NCBI GenBank assembly: GCA_029881995.1
Contig: JAOULO010000021.1
Span: forward strand, 1-51,141
DNA: 51,141 nucleotides
Direction: 5' to 3'
From: Gammaproteobacteria bacterium
Lineage (GTDB): Bacteria > Pseudomonadota > Gammaproteobacteria > UBA6429 > Thiohalophilaceae
Shown piece after piece: positions 24,182 to 32,619 of the stretch; the first letter of the stretch is position 1, and the number at the start of each line of letters is the position of its first letter. A program made the position numbers and the translations under genes. The notes below the pieces were generated by a model. That model saw only the letters and a list, made by a program, of their open reading frames with translations, was not told the origin of the DNA and searched no databases.

Positions 24182-24550
24182 TTAGAACGTAAGGGTTGAC
24201 GCTCCCTCACTTACGACTCCCAACATGGCTGTTGAACCTGCCAGTTCAACACCATCGATCAAGTCTTCCTTTTCATAGCCACGTACTTGTGCGCAGGGTG
24301 GGCAGACCATAGTACTGCCGCCGTCATCAATGATATTTTGCATCATCTCACCAACAGGTGGGTCTAGTGGATTCATCCTTGCTACAGCTGTCGCTTTCTT
24401 TCTTGCCCAGTCCGCACCGGAGCTGACCAGAAACATCGTGACTTTGTAACCCGAGGCGAGACCACCATTTGCCACACTCCATGCTACAGATGCGCGCTCG
24501 TCATCCAGACCTTTTGTTACCACTACAACCAGTTTTTTTTCATCAGACAT
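24182..24550 (-). CDS. DsrE/DsrF-like cytoplasmic protein
   Basis: I start it at the ATG at 24550 (MSDEKK, 122 residues) because GGAG lies seven bases upstream; the frame is open to 24634 with unlikely sequence. The core KLVVVVTKGLDDERASVAWS, YKVTMFLVSSGADWA and MVCPPCAQVRGYEKED is a typical DsrE-like fold. The CPPC motif gives two cysteines at the DsrE active-site region. Related proteins pass persulfide sulfur between carriers. Its role relative to the rhodanese is inferred only from proximity. It has its own terminator and a separate promoter. Confidence 0.85.
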   Translation of the reverse strand: MSDEKKLVVVVTKGLDDERASVAWSVANGGLASGYKVTMFLVSSGADWARKKATAVARMNPLDPPVGEMMQNIIDDGGSTMVCPPCAQVRGYEKEDLIDGVELAGSTAMLGVVSEGASTLTF

Positions 24551-24690
24551 GCTGATTCTCCTTTTTAAATATTGGACATCCATGATGTCCGGTTGATTAA
24601 ACAATAAGCTCAATTTTTGATGCATTGGCGCCATGCATATAGTTAAAGACGCGGGGTATCTGAATTAGGTCCCAAATAAATAGAAATAAT

Positions 24691-24719
24691 TTGGTCTCAG
24701 TATCCGTGTTCCCTATAAT
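24691..24719 (+). promoter_or_regulatory. Strong sigma-70 promoter placing the start point at the ATG (leaderless mRNA)
   Basis: TTGGTC and TATAAT are exactly 17 bases apart. The expected start point, six to seven bases after the -10, falls at 24725-24727, which is the ATG of the DUF21/CBS gene. No ribosome site precedes that ATG, so the message would be leaderless. Confidence 0.6.
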
Positions 24720-24725
24720 CGGCCC

Positions 24726-25772
24726 ATGACCTTACTAATCACCTACGTCACCATTGCCCTGCTATTTTCCTTTTTATGCTCAGTTGCCGAGGCGGTCATC
24801 CTGAGTGTTTCACCGGCCCATATCGCCCTACTGGAAAAAGATGGCAAACCCTCCGGCAAACTACTGCGCCAGATGAAAGAGGATATTAATAAACCCCTCG
24901 CTGCCATCCTGACCTTGAACACCATCACTCACACCATGGGTGCCGCCGGGGCCGGTGCCCAGGCCGCCATTGTGTTTGGCAATGCCTATGTGGGAGCGGC
25001 TTCGGCTGTGTTGACGCTGTTGATCCTGATATTTTCAGAGATTATTCCCAAGACCCTTGGTGCCCATTACTGGCGTGGCCTTGCTCCTATTACTGCCTTT
25101 GGACTACGGGGACTGGTGTGGGTGTTATACCCGTTCGTCAAAGTCTCCGAATGGATGACTAAGGGACTGACTCATGGGCCAACCCTGAGTGGCTTCAGCC
25201 GTGAAGAGTTTGCCGCCATGGCTGAGTTGAGCGAAAAAGAAGGTGAGCTGGCACAAAAGGAAACCATGATACTCAAGAACCTGTTGTTACTCCGAGAAAC
25301 ACGGGTTCACGATGCCATGACACCACGTACAGTGGTCTTCAGCCTGCCTGAGACCCTACGTATTGAAGAATTTTTTCACAAATATGACCATGTGCGTTTT
25401 TCCCGTATACCTATATATAAGAATAGTCAGGAGCAGATAACCGGCTTTGTCCTGCGCGCCGATCTACTACTCGCCCAGGCCAGAGGTAATACCGACACAC
25501 CTCTGAGTAATTATTGTCGTTCTATGCCTGCATTACTTGATTCCATGAGCCTGTCACAGGCCTTCGATGAACTCATGCGCCAGCGTGCTCATATTGTGAT
25601 GGCCGTGGATGAATACGGCGGCCTGTCCGGAATCCTGACTCTGGAAGATTTGCTTGAGACCTTACTAGGTCTTGAAATTGTTGATGAAGGCGATAAGGCC
25701 GAAGACATGCAAAAACTTGCGCAACGCTTGCGACGTAAGCGGCTCAAAGATATGGGTGTTGATTTTAAATAG
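24726..25772 (+). CDS. DUF21/CBS-domain membrane protein (CNNM/CorC family)
   Basis: The DUF21 membrane domain fills residues 1-160 (FLCSVAEAVILSVSPAHIAL, LAAILTLNTITHTMGAAGAG, FSEIIPKTLGAHYW), followed by two CBS domains (RVHDAMTPRTVVFSLP; AHIVMAVDEYGGLSGILTLE). The usual C-terminal CorC/transporter-associated domain is absent; the protein ends in a short basic tail at 348 residues. The family includes CNNM-type magnesium/cation exporters. The start matches family alignments well (MTLLITY...), although it has no ribosome site; the promoter ends seven bases upstream. It converges with a PEP-CTERM gene across a strong terminator. Confidence 0.88.
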   Translation: MTLLITYVTIALLFSFLCSVAEAVILSVSPAHIALLEKDGKPSGKLLRQMKEDINKPLAAILTLNTITHTMGAAGAGAQAAIVFGNAYVGAASAVLTLLILIFSEIIPKTLGAHYWRGLAPITAFGLRGLVWVLYPFVKVSEWMTKGLTHGPTLSGFSREEFAAMAELSEKEGELAQKETMILKNLLLLRETRVHDAMTPRTVVFSLPETLRIEEFFHKYDHVRFSRIPIYKNSQEQITGFVLRADLLLAQARGNTDTPLSNYCRSMPALLDSMSLSQAFDELMRQRAHIVMAVDEYGGLSGILTLEDLLETLLGLEIVDEGDKAEDMQKLAQRLRRKRLKDMGVDFK

Positions 25773-25914
25773 AATTCTTAACTGGCAAAACTCAAAAACC
25801 GGGCTCAATTTACTTCTCAAAACAACTTACTTTGCGCTTGTTTTAGAATAATGAATCCGCCTTAAAAAAATCTTCTACGTATATCAGTGGTATATTATTG
25901 TAGTTCGATATTAC

Positions 25915-25956
25915 TAATAATAAAAAACCGGGACAAGTCCCGGTTTTTTATTATTA
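25915..25956. terminator. Bidirectional rho-independent terminator
   Basis: TAATAATAAAAAACCGGGAC and its exact reverse complement flank an AA loop, giving a perfect 20-bp stem with A-run on one side and T-run on the other. It lies between convergent genes and serves both. Confidence 0.93.
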
Positions 25957-25966
25957 CAGGCTCAGT

Positions 25967-26722
25967 CTAATTACGTCGTAAGCCTGGATACAAGCTGAAC
26001 AAGCCAAGACAAAGTAACCACAGTGTGGCCGGTTCGGGTACTGTTGTTGTTGGGGGTGGTGGCGTAGTTGCTTTACCGGCAGGTGAAAAGTTATCAAATG
26101 CCAGGCCTACAATGTTTGCCGTACCATTAAACGCTATCTGGATCGAATAGATATCTTTGCCAGCACGATTAAATGACCATTCCCAGGGTTTACCATTTAA
26201 TGACGACAAGGAGTTTTCATTTATCCCTATTGGGCTGTATAAAGTGTCTATTGCCGTACCACTATTATCATAAGCTGTGACCATCCACGACTCGTATCCA
26301 TTGGTATTGTTTGGTGCTGCATCAATATCCCAGATTTGAGCAGATGCGGCACTAACCGGGTTGAGATAATATATTAATAGTGTTGGTCCAGGTGCTGTAG
26401 ATAATGTACCTGTATTGAACCTTAGAAAGTAATCGCCAAGTCCTCCCTCAAACCCCGGTGACTCAACATCATAGGTTCGGCGCTGAGCATTCCAGAACCC
26501 CTGGCCTGAATCACTGATTCCGACTCTTTCAAGATATGGCGTACCTCCACCCAACAAAGAAAAACTAACCCCATGTGTGCTCAGGTATTGATTACTTATT
26601 GCAAGCTGATCAGCAGGGGAACCCCCTGGTACAGTTTCAAAATCGATGACTGCTGCCTGACTGCTGTTGAAAATACCTAGCGCCAGAAAGAACATCCCGG
26701 CTTTGAATATATCCTTACTCAT
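25967..26722 (-). CDS. PEP-CTERM sorting-domain protein
   Basis: A signal peptide (MFFLALGIFNSSQAA) is followed by a secreted domain of about 195 residues (VIDFETVPGG, YDNSGTAIDTLYSP, FNGTANIVGLAFDNF), then a Pro/Thr linker and VPEPATLWLLCLGLF...LRRN: the Pro-Glu-Pro, hydrophobic helix and basic end of the PEP-CTERM signal read by exosortase. It should be exported, cleaved near Pro-Glu-Pro and linked to the cell surface or exopolysaccharide. No exosortase is in the window. A second PEP-CTERM protein lies at 41227. The FxLGGG-type fold recalls other PEP-CTERM proteins with a jelly-roll-like domain. Confidence 0.9.
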   Translation of the reverse strand: MSKDIFKAGMFFLALGIFNSSQAAVIDFETVPGGSPADQLAISNQYLSTHGVSFSLLGGGTPYLERVGISDSGQGFWNAQRRTYDVESPGFEGGLGDYFLRFNTGTLSTAPGPTLLIYYLNPVSAASAQIWDIDAAPNNTNGYESWMVTAYDNSGTAIDTLYSPIGINENSLSSLNGKPWEWSFNRAGKDIYSIQIAFNGTANIVGLAFDNFSPAGKATTPPPPTTTVPEPATLWLLCLGLFSLYPGLRRN

Positions 26723-26835
26723 AATACCTACCTCCTGTAGTTTTATTTTAAATACTCAGTGCAATGCACACTTCCATTCTATCAACACTTTTTACAAGAA
26801 AACAATTCCCACTAGCTAATGAACCTTCATATAGA

Positions 26836-28185
26836 TTAAACCATGAGAGAATAAGCCAACCCTAATAATGCGCTTACACCAATCACTTTAACAATGCCGA
26901 CTTTATAACGAAACAGTCCAATAAAAGCAGTTGTACCTATAACTGCTGCAAACCATTCAAACGCACCCTCAAAACCTTTCGGCCAAAGCACATGGTAAGC
27001 AAAGAAAGTAGCCAGGTTTAACACCACGCCAACAACTGCAGCCGTGATACCGGTTAACGGAGCAGTAAAATGTAATTCATGCCGTGTAGCCTCAACGGCA
27101 GGTGCTCCTACCAATATAAATAAGAATGAAGGTAAAAAAGTAAACAGAGTGGCAACACTGGCACCGACTGCGCCTGCCAATGGTAATAGCTCAGGTCCAA
27201 ACAACTCTTTAGTCCAGCCACCGACAAAGCCAACAAAGGCCACGACCATAATCAATGGGCCGGGTGTGGTTTCGCCCAGGGCAAGGCCATCGATCATCTG
27301 TGGCCCTGTTAACCAGGCATATTGCTCAACCCCACCCTGATATACATAAGGAAGCACTGCATAGGCACCCCCAAAGGTGACCAGGGCGGCCTTGGTAAAA
27401 AACCAGCTCATCTGCGTCAGTGTGCCTTGCCAGCCATACTGCATGGTTAGCCCAGCCATGACTGCCCCACCAATAGCCATGCCAATCAGTGAGTAAGTGA
27501 TTACTCTACTCCATTTAAACAGGGTATGAGGTGCCGGGGGAGTATCATCATCAATCAGGGCAACACCGTATGATTTACCACCATCTCCATGATGACCACC
27601 GGCCTTGAAGTGACCCGGTGAAACTCGAGAACCCAGATAGGCAATGATGGCCGCCCCTAAAACGATGTAGGGGAAAGGCACGTCAAAACCAAAAATGGCG
27701 ACAAAGGCCAGCACTGCCATGGCACGCAAAACATTATTGGGCAAAGCGCGGGAACCGATACGATATGCAGCAAACACCACAATGGCCGTTACTGCCGGTT
27801 TGATGCCATATAAAATTCCCGCAACCGCAGGCACATCCCCAAAGCTCAGGTATATCCAGGTCAGGGCAATCAATACAAATAGAGAAGGCAGGACAAATAA
27901 AACACCGGCGAAGATGCCGCCCCACACCCCATGCATGAGCCAACCGATATAAGTAGCCAACTGCTGCGCCTCTGGACCGGGCAGTACCATGGTGTAATTG
28001 AGGGCATGTAAAAAACGATGTTCAGAGATCCAGCGACGTTTCTCCACCAGCTCCTGGTGCATCATGCTGATCTGACCGGCAGGGCCGCCGAAACTGATAA
28101 AGCCAAGTTTGAGCCAGTAAAGTATGGCTTCAATAAAAGAGACTGGCTCTGGTTTTCCATTCACATCCTGAGCTGTTTTGTGCAT
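26836..28185 (-). CDS. chrA: Chromate transporter ChrA (two-domain CHR family)
   Basis: The 449-residue protein has the two homologous CHR halves joined by a polar loop: N-half with LKLGFISFGGPAGQISMMH, then HALNYTMVLPGPEAQQLATY; C-half with ALVTFGGAYAVLPYVYQGG and LALGETTPGPLIMVVAFVGF. This is the full bidomain form, which exports chromate in several proteobacteria. A His/Gly-rich linker (GGHHGDGG) lies between the halves. AGGAT precedes the ATG. No chrB-like regulator is adjacent. The substrate could be chromate or, in relatives, sulfate-like oxyanions. Confidence 0.9.
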   Translation of the reverse strand: MHKTAQDVNGKPEPVSFIEAILYWLKLGFISFGGPAGQISMMHQELVEKRRWISEHRFLHALNYTMVLPGPEAQQLATYIGWLMHGVWGGIFAGVLFVLPSLFVLIALTWIYLSFGDVPAVAGILYGIKPAVTAIVVFAAYRIGSRALPNNVLRAMAVLAFVAIFGFDVPFPYIVLGAAIIAYLGSRVSPGHFKAGGHHGDGGKSYGVALIDDDTPPAPHTLFKWSRVITYSLIGMAIGGAVMAGLTMQYGWQGTLTQMSWFFTKAALVTFGGAYAVLPYVYQGGVEQYAWLTGPQMIDGLALGETTPGPLIMVVAFVGFVGGWTKELFGPELLPLAGAVGASVATLFTFLPSFLFILVGAPAVEATRHELHFTAPLTGITAAVVGVVLNLATFFAYHVLWPKGFEGAFEWFAAVIGTTAFIGLFRYKVGIVKVIGVSALLGLAYSLMV

Positions 28186-28368
28186 GCGTAATATCCTAGC
28201 GGATTATTCCATCAAAGTAGCAGAGGATTATACTACCTAAATCATCAAACGAATATTACGAACACACTCCCAACGAGAACTATAACCTTATATACTTAAA
28301 GGCAAAATGAAGGTGTATCTTTTACAAATTATTAATTGGCTGGTATAGAATAAATTTTCTATTTCAAT

Positions 28369-28953
28369 TTATGTTTTCTTGCACAAACTTAGAATATCTT
28401 TGTTCAGTTTGTGTATAGCTTCAAATAACGCCTTATTTAAAGCTTCATGAGATTCATCTTCTGAGCTATCCCAGTTTATTGAAGTATATCCACCACGATA
28501 ATATTTCGATGTATCATCAATATCTTTACTGCGAAGTTTTGCTTTTAAGACAATATTTGCCGTTTTACTGGCGTTAATAGAATGAATATACGCTTTTCTT
28601 ATTTGCAACTCCATCGATAAATCTATAGAGCCTTTAGTTTTAACCTGTGGAAGGATTAAAGAATATTGGTTTTTACTTTCCTCGATAACTCCCTGCCTAA
28701 CCCAGGCATCAAGATTATCAGACAAAATAGTGGTACGACCAATTATACCAAGGCTTTGTTTATTAAACCGCTTATCTTCTATTTTAGTTAATTTTATTTT
28801 GCAAGAACGTCCATGTTGTTCTGCTTGCAACTTATGATTAAGATCAGCTTTTTCTGCTTCCTTAGTATACTTCAAGGGTACTTGCATAGAACTTTTATAT
28901 GCACATCCTGTAAAAAGGATGCTTGATAGCATCACTAAAGCTAAATATTTCAT
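28369..28953 (-). CDS. Putative lipoprotein, AT-rich gene
   Basis: I start at the ATG at 28953 because it gives a compact lipoprotein signal (MKYLALVMLSSILFTGC) with GAG seven bases upstream; the frame is open 18 bases further to 28971. The mature protein has about 180 residues, starting with Lys/Glu-rich sequence, then KIKLTKIEDKRFNKQSLGIIG and WVRQGVIEESKNQ, a pattern like the YajG/lipoprotein group with an SLG..G loop before a repeated helix. The C-terminus is rich in Lys/Asp. The assignment is tentative. It is one of two neighbouring AT-rich lipoprotein genes on the minus strand (31-base gap), probably an operon. Confidence 0.65.
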   Translation of the reverse strand: MKYLALVMLSSILFTGCAYKSSMQVPLKYTKEAEKADLNHKLQAEQHGRSCKIKLTKIEDKRFNKQSLGIIGRTTILSDNLDAWVRQGVIEESKNQYSLILPQVKTKGSIDLSMELQIRKAYIHSINASKTANIVLKAKLRSKDIDDTSKYYRGGYTSINWDSSEDESHEALNKALFEAIHKLNKDILSLCKKT

Positions 28954-29002
28954 ATATTTACTCGAATACATGGTTATTATTTATTAGAGGCTTATATCAA
29001 CA

Positions 29003-29776
29003 TTAATTTTTAGCTAATTTTTCATGCTTAGCTGCTTGAAGGTCATTCGCAAGCCAATTTGTTACAGACTCAAAACCTCGCTCAAGCACTTTAGCGATAT
29101 TATTCGAATCATCGGATACCCATTTATTCAATATGCCATCTTTTTCTAAATTGTTATCAGGAATTGAATATTCATATGTGTAACTGTTTTTATATAACAT
29201 TGACTCATCGGTAAAATTGTTAACCCCTAATTTCTGCAACTCTTTTGTATTCGGGTACATTTCTGCACTTACCATTACTTTAAGCGTTTTATAATCCGAA
29301 GTTAGAAAATACTTTATATTAACAAACAGCACTGCGTTATTAACCGAATTGACAGTTACCTTTTTTCTTTCCTCCAACTGCAAATCTTTTGTTTCAATAC
29401 TAAATGACTTAGCATTTAACCAGGCAACATTTTTAAGCTTTTTAGAGTAATTATTTTTTAATATTTCCTGTGTATTTATTTCCAACAGCATATTTTTTAT
29501 TGGCTGAAGTTCTTTATCAGCATCCTCTGACCTTGAGCTATCAATGGCAGAATCAATTAATGCCCATAGAATCCCGCCTCCCATAGCCCCTGTTATATTT
29601 GATCTGTTAACATGCGCATATATTTCTTGCTGTTCAACTACAATTTTTACTTCAGATGACTTAACCGTATCCATGGTTTCTTTTTTAACCGGAACGACCA
29701 CTTGAGTAAGTGCGCAACCACCAAATAAAAGTGCTGTTACTAATAAAATTGCTGTTAAATTTAAACTTGGCTTCAT
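29003..29776 (-). CDS. Hypothetical lipoprotein, AT-rich gene
   Basis: A lipobox (LLFGGC at residues 16-21) follows a signal of typical length and the mature protein has about 235 residues. A Gly-rich segment, SNITGAMGGGILWALIDSAI, resembles a short amphipathic insertion, followed by DSSRSEDADKEL and long charged helices. The end (LANDLQAAKHEKLAKN) is basic. A strong AGGGGGAAG ribosome site precedes the ATG. It lies upstream of the other lipoprotein gene, so the two are probably co-expressed at the outer membrane. No family name can be supported. The AT content is higher than in most of the window, which may reflect transfer. Confidence 0.65.
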   Translation of the reverse strand: MKPSLNLTAILLVTALLFGGCALTQVVVPVKKETMDTVKSSEVKIVVEQQEIYAHVNRSNITGAMGGGILWALIDSAIDSSRSEDADKELQPIKNMLLEINTQEILKNNYSKKLKNVAWLNAKSFSIETKDLQLEERKKVTVNSVNNAVLFVNIKYFLTSDYKTLKVMVSAEMYPNTKELQKLGVNNFTDESMLYKNSYTYEYSIPDNNLEKDGILNKWVSDDSNNIAKVLERGFESVTNWLANDLQAAKHEKLAKN

Positions 29777-30173
29777 AACTTCCCCCTAATTAAAATTTAT
29801 TGTTTATTATTTTTTGATTTTCTATATGTAAGTTCTGAGTCTGCATTATTAACATACAAACCACACTAAGATCAATGCATTATAAATTTGAGCCTGAATA
29901 AAAACTAACCGCTTTCATTACATTTGTTTATTCTATAACCATATTACAAGTTCATTAACTTCGAATTAACTACTCTTTCTTTAACTAATACATCTTCTCC
30001 AACCCGGTAAAAAAGTCTTGTCACATAAAACACGTGCATTATCTAAGAAACTAGTCCATGGACTAGTCCTTTCTAATACAAGCTAGTCCACCGACTAAGC
30101 AGTATGTAGCATATCTCTTGTCTCCAATTTCCCCTAAAGTCAGGCCAGTTACTCTAAGAATTTATGATCCAAT
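29777..30173. other. AT-rich intergenic region with tandem palindromes
   Basis: About 400 bases without a gene, upstream of both the leftward lipoprotein pair and the rightward signalling genes. The only clear structure is the pair of palindromes listed separately (30050-30067 and 30082-30098). Confidence 0.5.
30050..30098. promoter_or_regulatory. Tandem palindromic operator-like sites upstream of the signalling block
   Basis: ACTAGTCCATGGACTAGT (30050-30067) is a perfect 18-bp palindrome. CTAGTCCACCGACTAA (30083-30098) repeats its left half exactly, with an imperfect right half. The centres are 32 bases apart, about three helical turns, as expected for cooperative binding. They lie about 75-125 bases before the receiver-like gene. 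Confidence 0.75.
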
Positions 30174-30563
30174 ATGCATGAACAAAAACAAATAGTTCTG
30201 ATACAGGAAAGTGATAGACAGGTACTGAAGGGGCTTGTGTTATTGCTGGAAGATATGCAATTTCAGGTCTATCCAGCCTTACAAGGTGATGAACTGGAAA
30301 GGCTGGTAATGACATTAAACCATTGTCCCAGTCTGTTAATCTTGCCCATCGAGCCAGGTTCTGAAATCGACAGTATAAAAAGAGTCAGACGCTTACGCCT
30401 ACAGTTTAATCAAACCATACCTACCATTTTTTTGAATAATCATGGCATTAATCTAACAGAACAATTTATCGATAAAAATATATTCATCATGTCCAACAAC
30501 TTCAAACCCGATGAACTGCGACGTTGTATTTATCACATATTAGATAGCGCACTACTTATCTAG
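30174..30563 (+). CDS. Receiver-like protein lacking phosphorylation residues (pseudo-receiver)
   Basis: The 129-residue protein has the receiver fold from end to end: strand 1 QIVLIQESDRQVLKG, the alpha-1 LLLEDMQFQVYP, and the DELRRCIYHIL end. The three catalytic residues are missing: the phospho-Asp position in SLLILPIEPG is Pro58, the Thr/Ser region reads FLNNH, and the KP motif reads NN before FKPDEL (residues 108-114). It cannot be a normal phosphoacceptor. The ATG has no ribosome site. It lies directly upstream of a hybrid histidine kinase in the same direction (132-base gap), so it may be an adaptor or decoy for that pathway. Confidence 0.75.
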   Translation: MHEQKQIVLIQESDRQVLKGLVLLLEDMQFQVYPALQGDELERLVMTLNHCPSLLILPIEPGSEIDSIKRVRRLRLQFNQTIPTIFLNNHGINLTEQFIDKNIFIMSNNFKPDELRRCIYHILDSALLI

Positions 30564-30695
30564 CTCTAAATGACGAATAGACAGGTATTGATTCATAGTC
30601 ACTTAATATTATTTTAAGTAGATATCCTACATGATTGACTTGTTTTCAAGCTGAATTAAGTGGAGACTGACAGTTAAACAAAGGCTTGTTTTGTC

Positions 30696-32531
30696 ATGAA
30701 CAAAGATAACACTACACCCCCACTCCTTGAACCTGTAGACAGAACTACAATCAACAGGTCTCAGCAGCTACTGGCAGAGCTGGCCAATATCCTTTTTTAC
30801 CAATCTATCTATACCATACTCACTGGTCATGCCCTGGCCGTGATCATCACTGTGATTTTTTTATGGGATACCGTCAATACCAACTGGTTGCTAATCTGGT
30901 CAACGGTTTTGATAGGTCAAAGTCTATATTGGGTCTATCGTGTCGGTCGTTATCGCTACACCCAACCCCCTGCTGAACAATCACAAAAATGGATTAACCT
31001 GTTCCCCATGGCCGCCATTATTACCGGTTCCTTGTGGGGCATGACCATCTACTGGCCCGGTGTAATTGATAATCCTACCTCGCTGGTGTTATTGGATATT
31101 ATGGTCCTCGGTGTAACCGCGGCAGGCCTCGCGGTGTTTGCACCTTATTTAAGATCCTATGTGGCCTTCACTGGTTTCATCCTGGTGCCTTTTATTACTC
31201 GCTTTTTCACCTCAGACAACAGCCAGCACTGGACACTGGGCACCATGTTTTTACTGTATCTGATTGTCATTCTAATCAGTGGTCATAACATGAGACGTGC
31301 GGTACGCAAATCCATTGATCTTCGCATTGAAAACATTGATCTGGTAAATGACCTGTCTAAACAAAATATTCAGGCTGAACAGGCAAAAGAAGAAGCTGTT
31401 CAGGCTGACCTATCAAAATCAAAATTTCTCGCCGCTGCCAGTCATGACCTGCGCCAGCCTTTACATGCCCTTGGCCTGTTTGTTGATGCACTGGAAAACC
31501 GCATCACCTATCCCGAGGTTCGCAATATTGTCGATAATATCCGAATCTCAACAGATGCCCTGAGCGACCTGTTAAATTCACTTTTAGATATTTCAAAACT
31601 CGATGCCGGTGTTCTGGAACCTAAACCCACTGATTTTCTGCTAAAGCCTATTCTGCAACGTATACAAACAGACTTTGACGAGGTAGCCAGCAGCAAGTCA
31701 CTCCGGCTAGAAGTTATTGATTGTGACTTTGTAATACACACCGATCCATCCATGCTGGAGCGTATCCTGCGTAACCTTGTATCTAATGCGATCCGCTACA
31801 CCAATAAAGGTCATATCAAACTGGACTGTCAGTTGATAAAGAATCAGGTACAGATTGAAGTTCATGATACCGGTATCGGGATTGCTAGCGAGCAACAGCT
31901 AAAGATTTTTGAAGAGTTTTATCAGATAGAAAACCCCGAGCGTGATCGCCGCAAGGGACTTGGCCTCGGGCTGGCTATTGTTAAACGACTGGCTGATTTA
32001 CTTACGATTCAACTCGCGCTTAAATCAACGCCGAACCAGGGTTCGACCTTTTCAGTCACAGTACCTTTTGTGGATAGCATAAGTTCACAAATAGCACAGA
32101 CAACTCAATTCACCGATGATCTACAAAACACCCGTGTCATGGTCATTGATGATGAAGCCATGATTCGACTGGGGATGCGAAACGTACTTGAGGAATGGCA
32201 TTGCATGGTTCTTGAGGCAGAATCCATTCAACAGGCCATGGATCATTTAAGCTCAGATTGTCATATTGATATGATTCTGACTGACTATCGCTTAAGAAAT
32301 AATGAAACCGGAATTGAGGCCATTAGACGAATTCACGACCACTGTCTGCAAACTATACCAGCCATCATACTGACCGGTGATACCGACCCCCAACGAATAC
32401 GTGAAGCCAAAGATAGTGGTTTTCATCTCTTACACAAACCGGTTTCTCCGGCAAAATTACGCAGTTTGATGAGTTATTTATTAGAAGAGTCCAGAAAAAA
32501 ACAGGCTGAGGCTAACACTGTGAATAATTAA
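30696..32531 (+). CDS. Hybrid membrane histidine kinase/response regulator
   Basis: Residues 25-200 form about six membrane helices, followed by a coiled linker, a HisKA domain with His250 in ASHDLRQPLHALGLFVDALE (the HisKA form typical of hybrid kinases with LRQPLHAL), a HATPase domain (NLVSNAIRYT, DTGIGIAS, KGLGLGLAIVKRL) and a C-terminal receiver with Asp530 in MILTDYRLRNNE and the KP motif (LLHKPVSP). It is 611 residues, normal for this class. The sensing part has no recognised domain. A NarL-type regulator is convergent downstream, and a receiver-like protein lies upstream. Signal unknown. Confidence 0.92.
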   Translation: MNKDNTTPPLLEPVDRTTINRSQQLLAELANILFYQSIYTILTGHALAVIITVIFLWDTVNTNWLLIWSTVLIGQSLYWVYRVGRYRYTQPPAEQSQKWINLFPMAAIITGSLWGMTIYWPGVIDNPTSLVLLDIMVLGVTAAGLAVFAPYLRSYVAFTGFILVPFITRFFTSDNSQHWTLGTMFLLYLIVILISGHNMRRAVRKSIDLRIENIDLVNDLSKQNIQAEQAKEEAVQADLSKSKFLAAASHDLRQPLHALGLFVDALENRITYPEVRNIVDNIRISTDALSDLLNSLLDISKLDAGVLEPKPTDFLLKPILQRIQTDFDEVASSKSLRLEVIDCDFVIHTDPSMLERILRNLVSNAIRYTNKGHIKLDCQLIKNQVQIEVHDTGIGIASEQQLKIFEEFYQIENPERDRRKGLGLGLAIVKRLADLLTIQLALKSTPNQGSTFSVTVPFVDSISSQIAQTTQFTDDLQNTRVMVIDDEAMIRLGMRNVLEEWHCMVLEAESIQQAMDHLSSDCHIDMILTDYRLRNNETGIEAIRRIHDHCLQTIPAIILTGDTDPQRIREAKDSGFHLLHKPVSPAKLRSLMSYLLEESRKKQAEANTVNN

Positions 32532-32562
32532 GTTAGCTGTGATAAAAAAGCACAAGCTAACT
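32531..32562. terminator. Hairpin between convergent signalling genes
   Basis: AGTTAGCT pairs with AGCTAACT and GTG with CAC, with one bulged A, giving an 11-bp stem around ATAAAAAAG. A second small hairpin (CTCCC-TGT-GGGAG) follows at 32580-32592. No long T-run is present, so termination efficiency is uncertain. Confidence 0.5.
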
Positions 32563-32619
32563 ATCCCCTCGCCCAGCCCACTCCCTGTGGGAGAGGATGA
32601 CCAAACTATCACCTATGAA

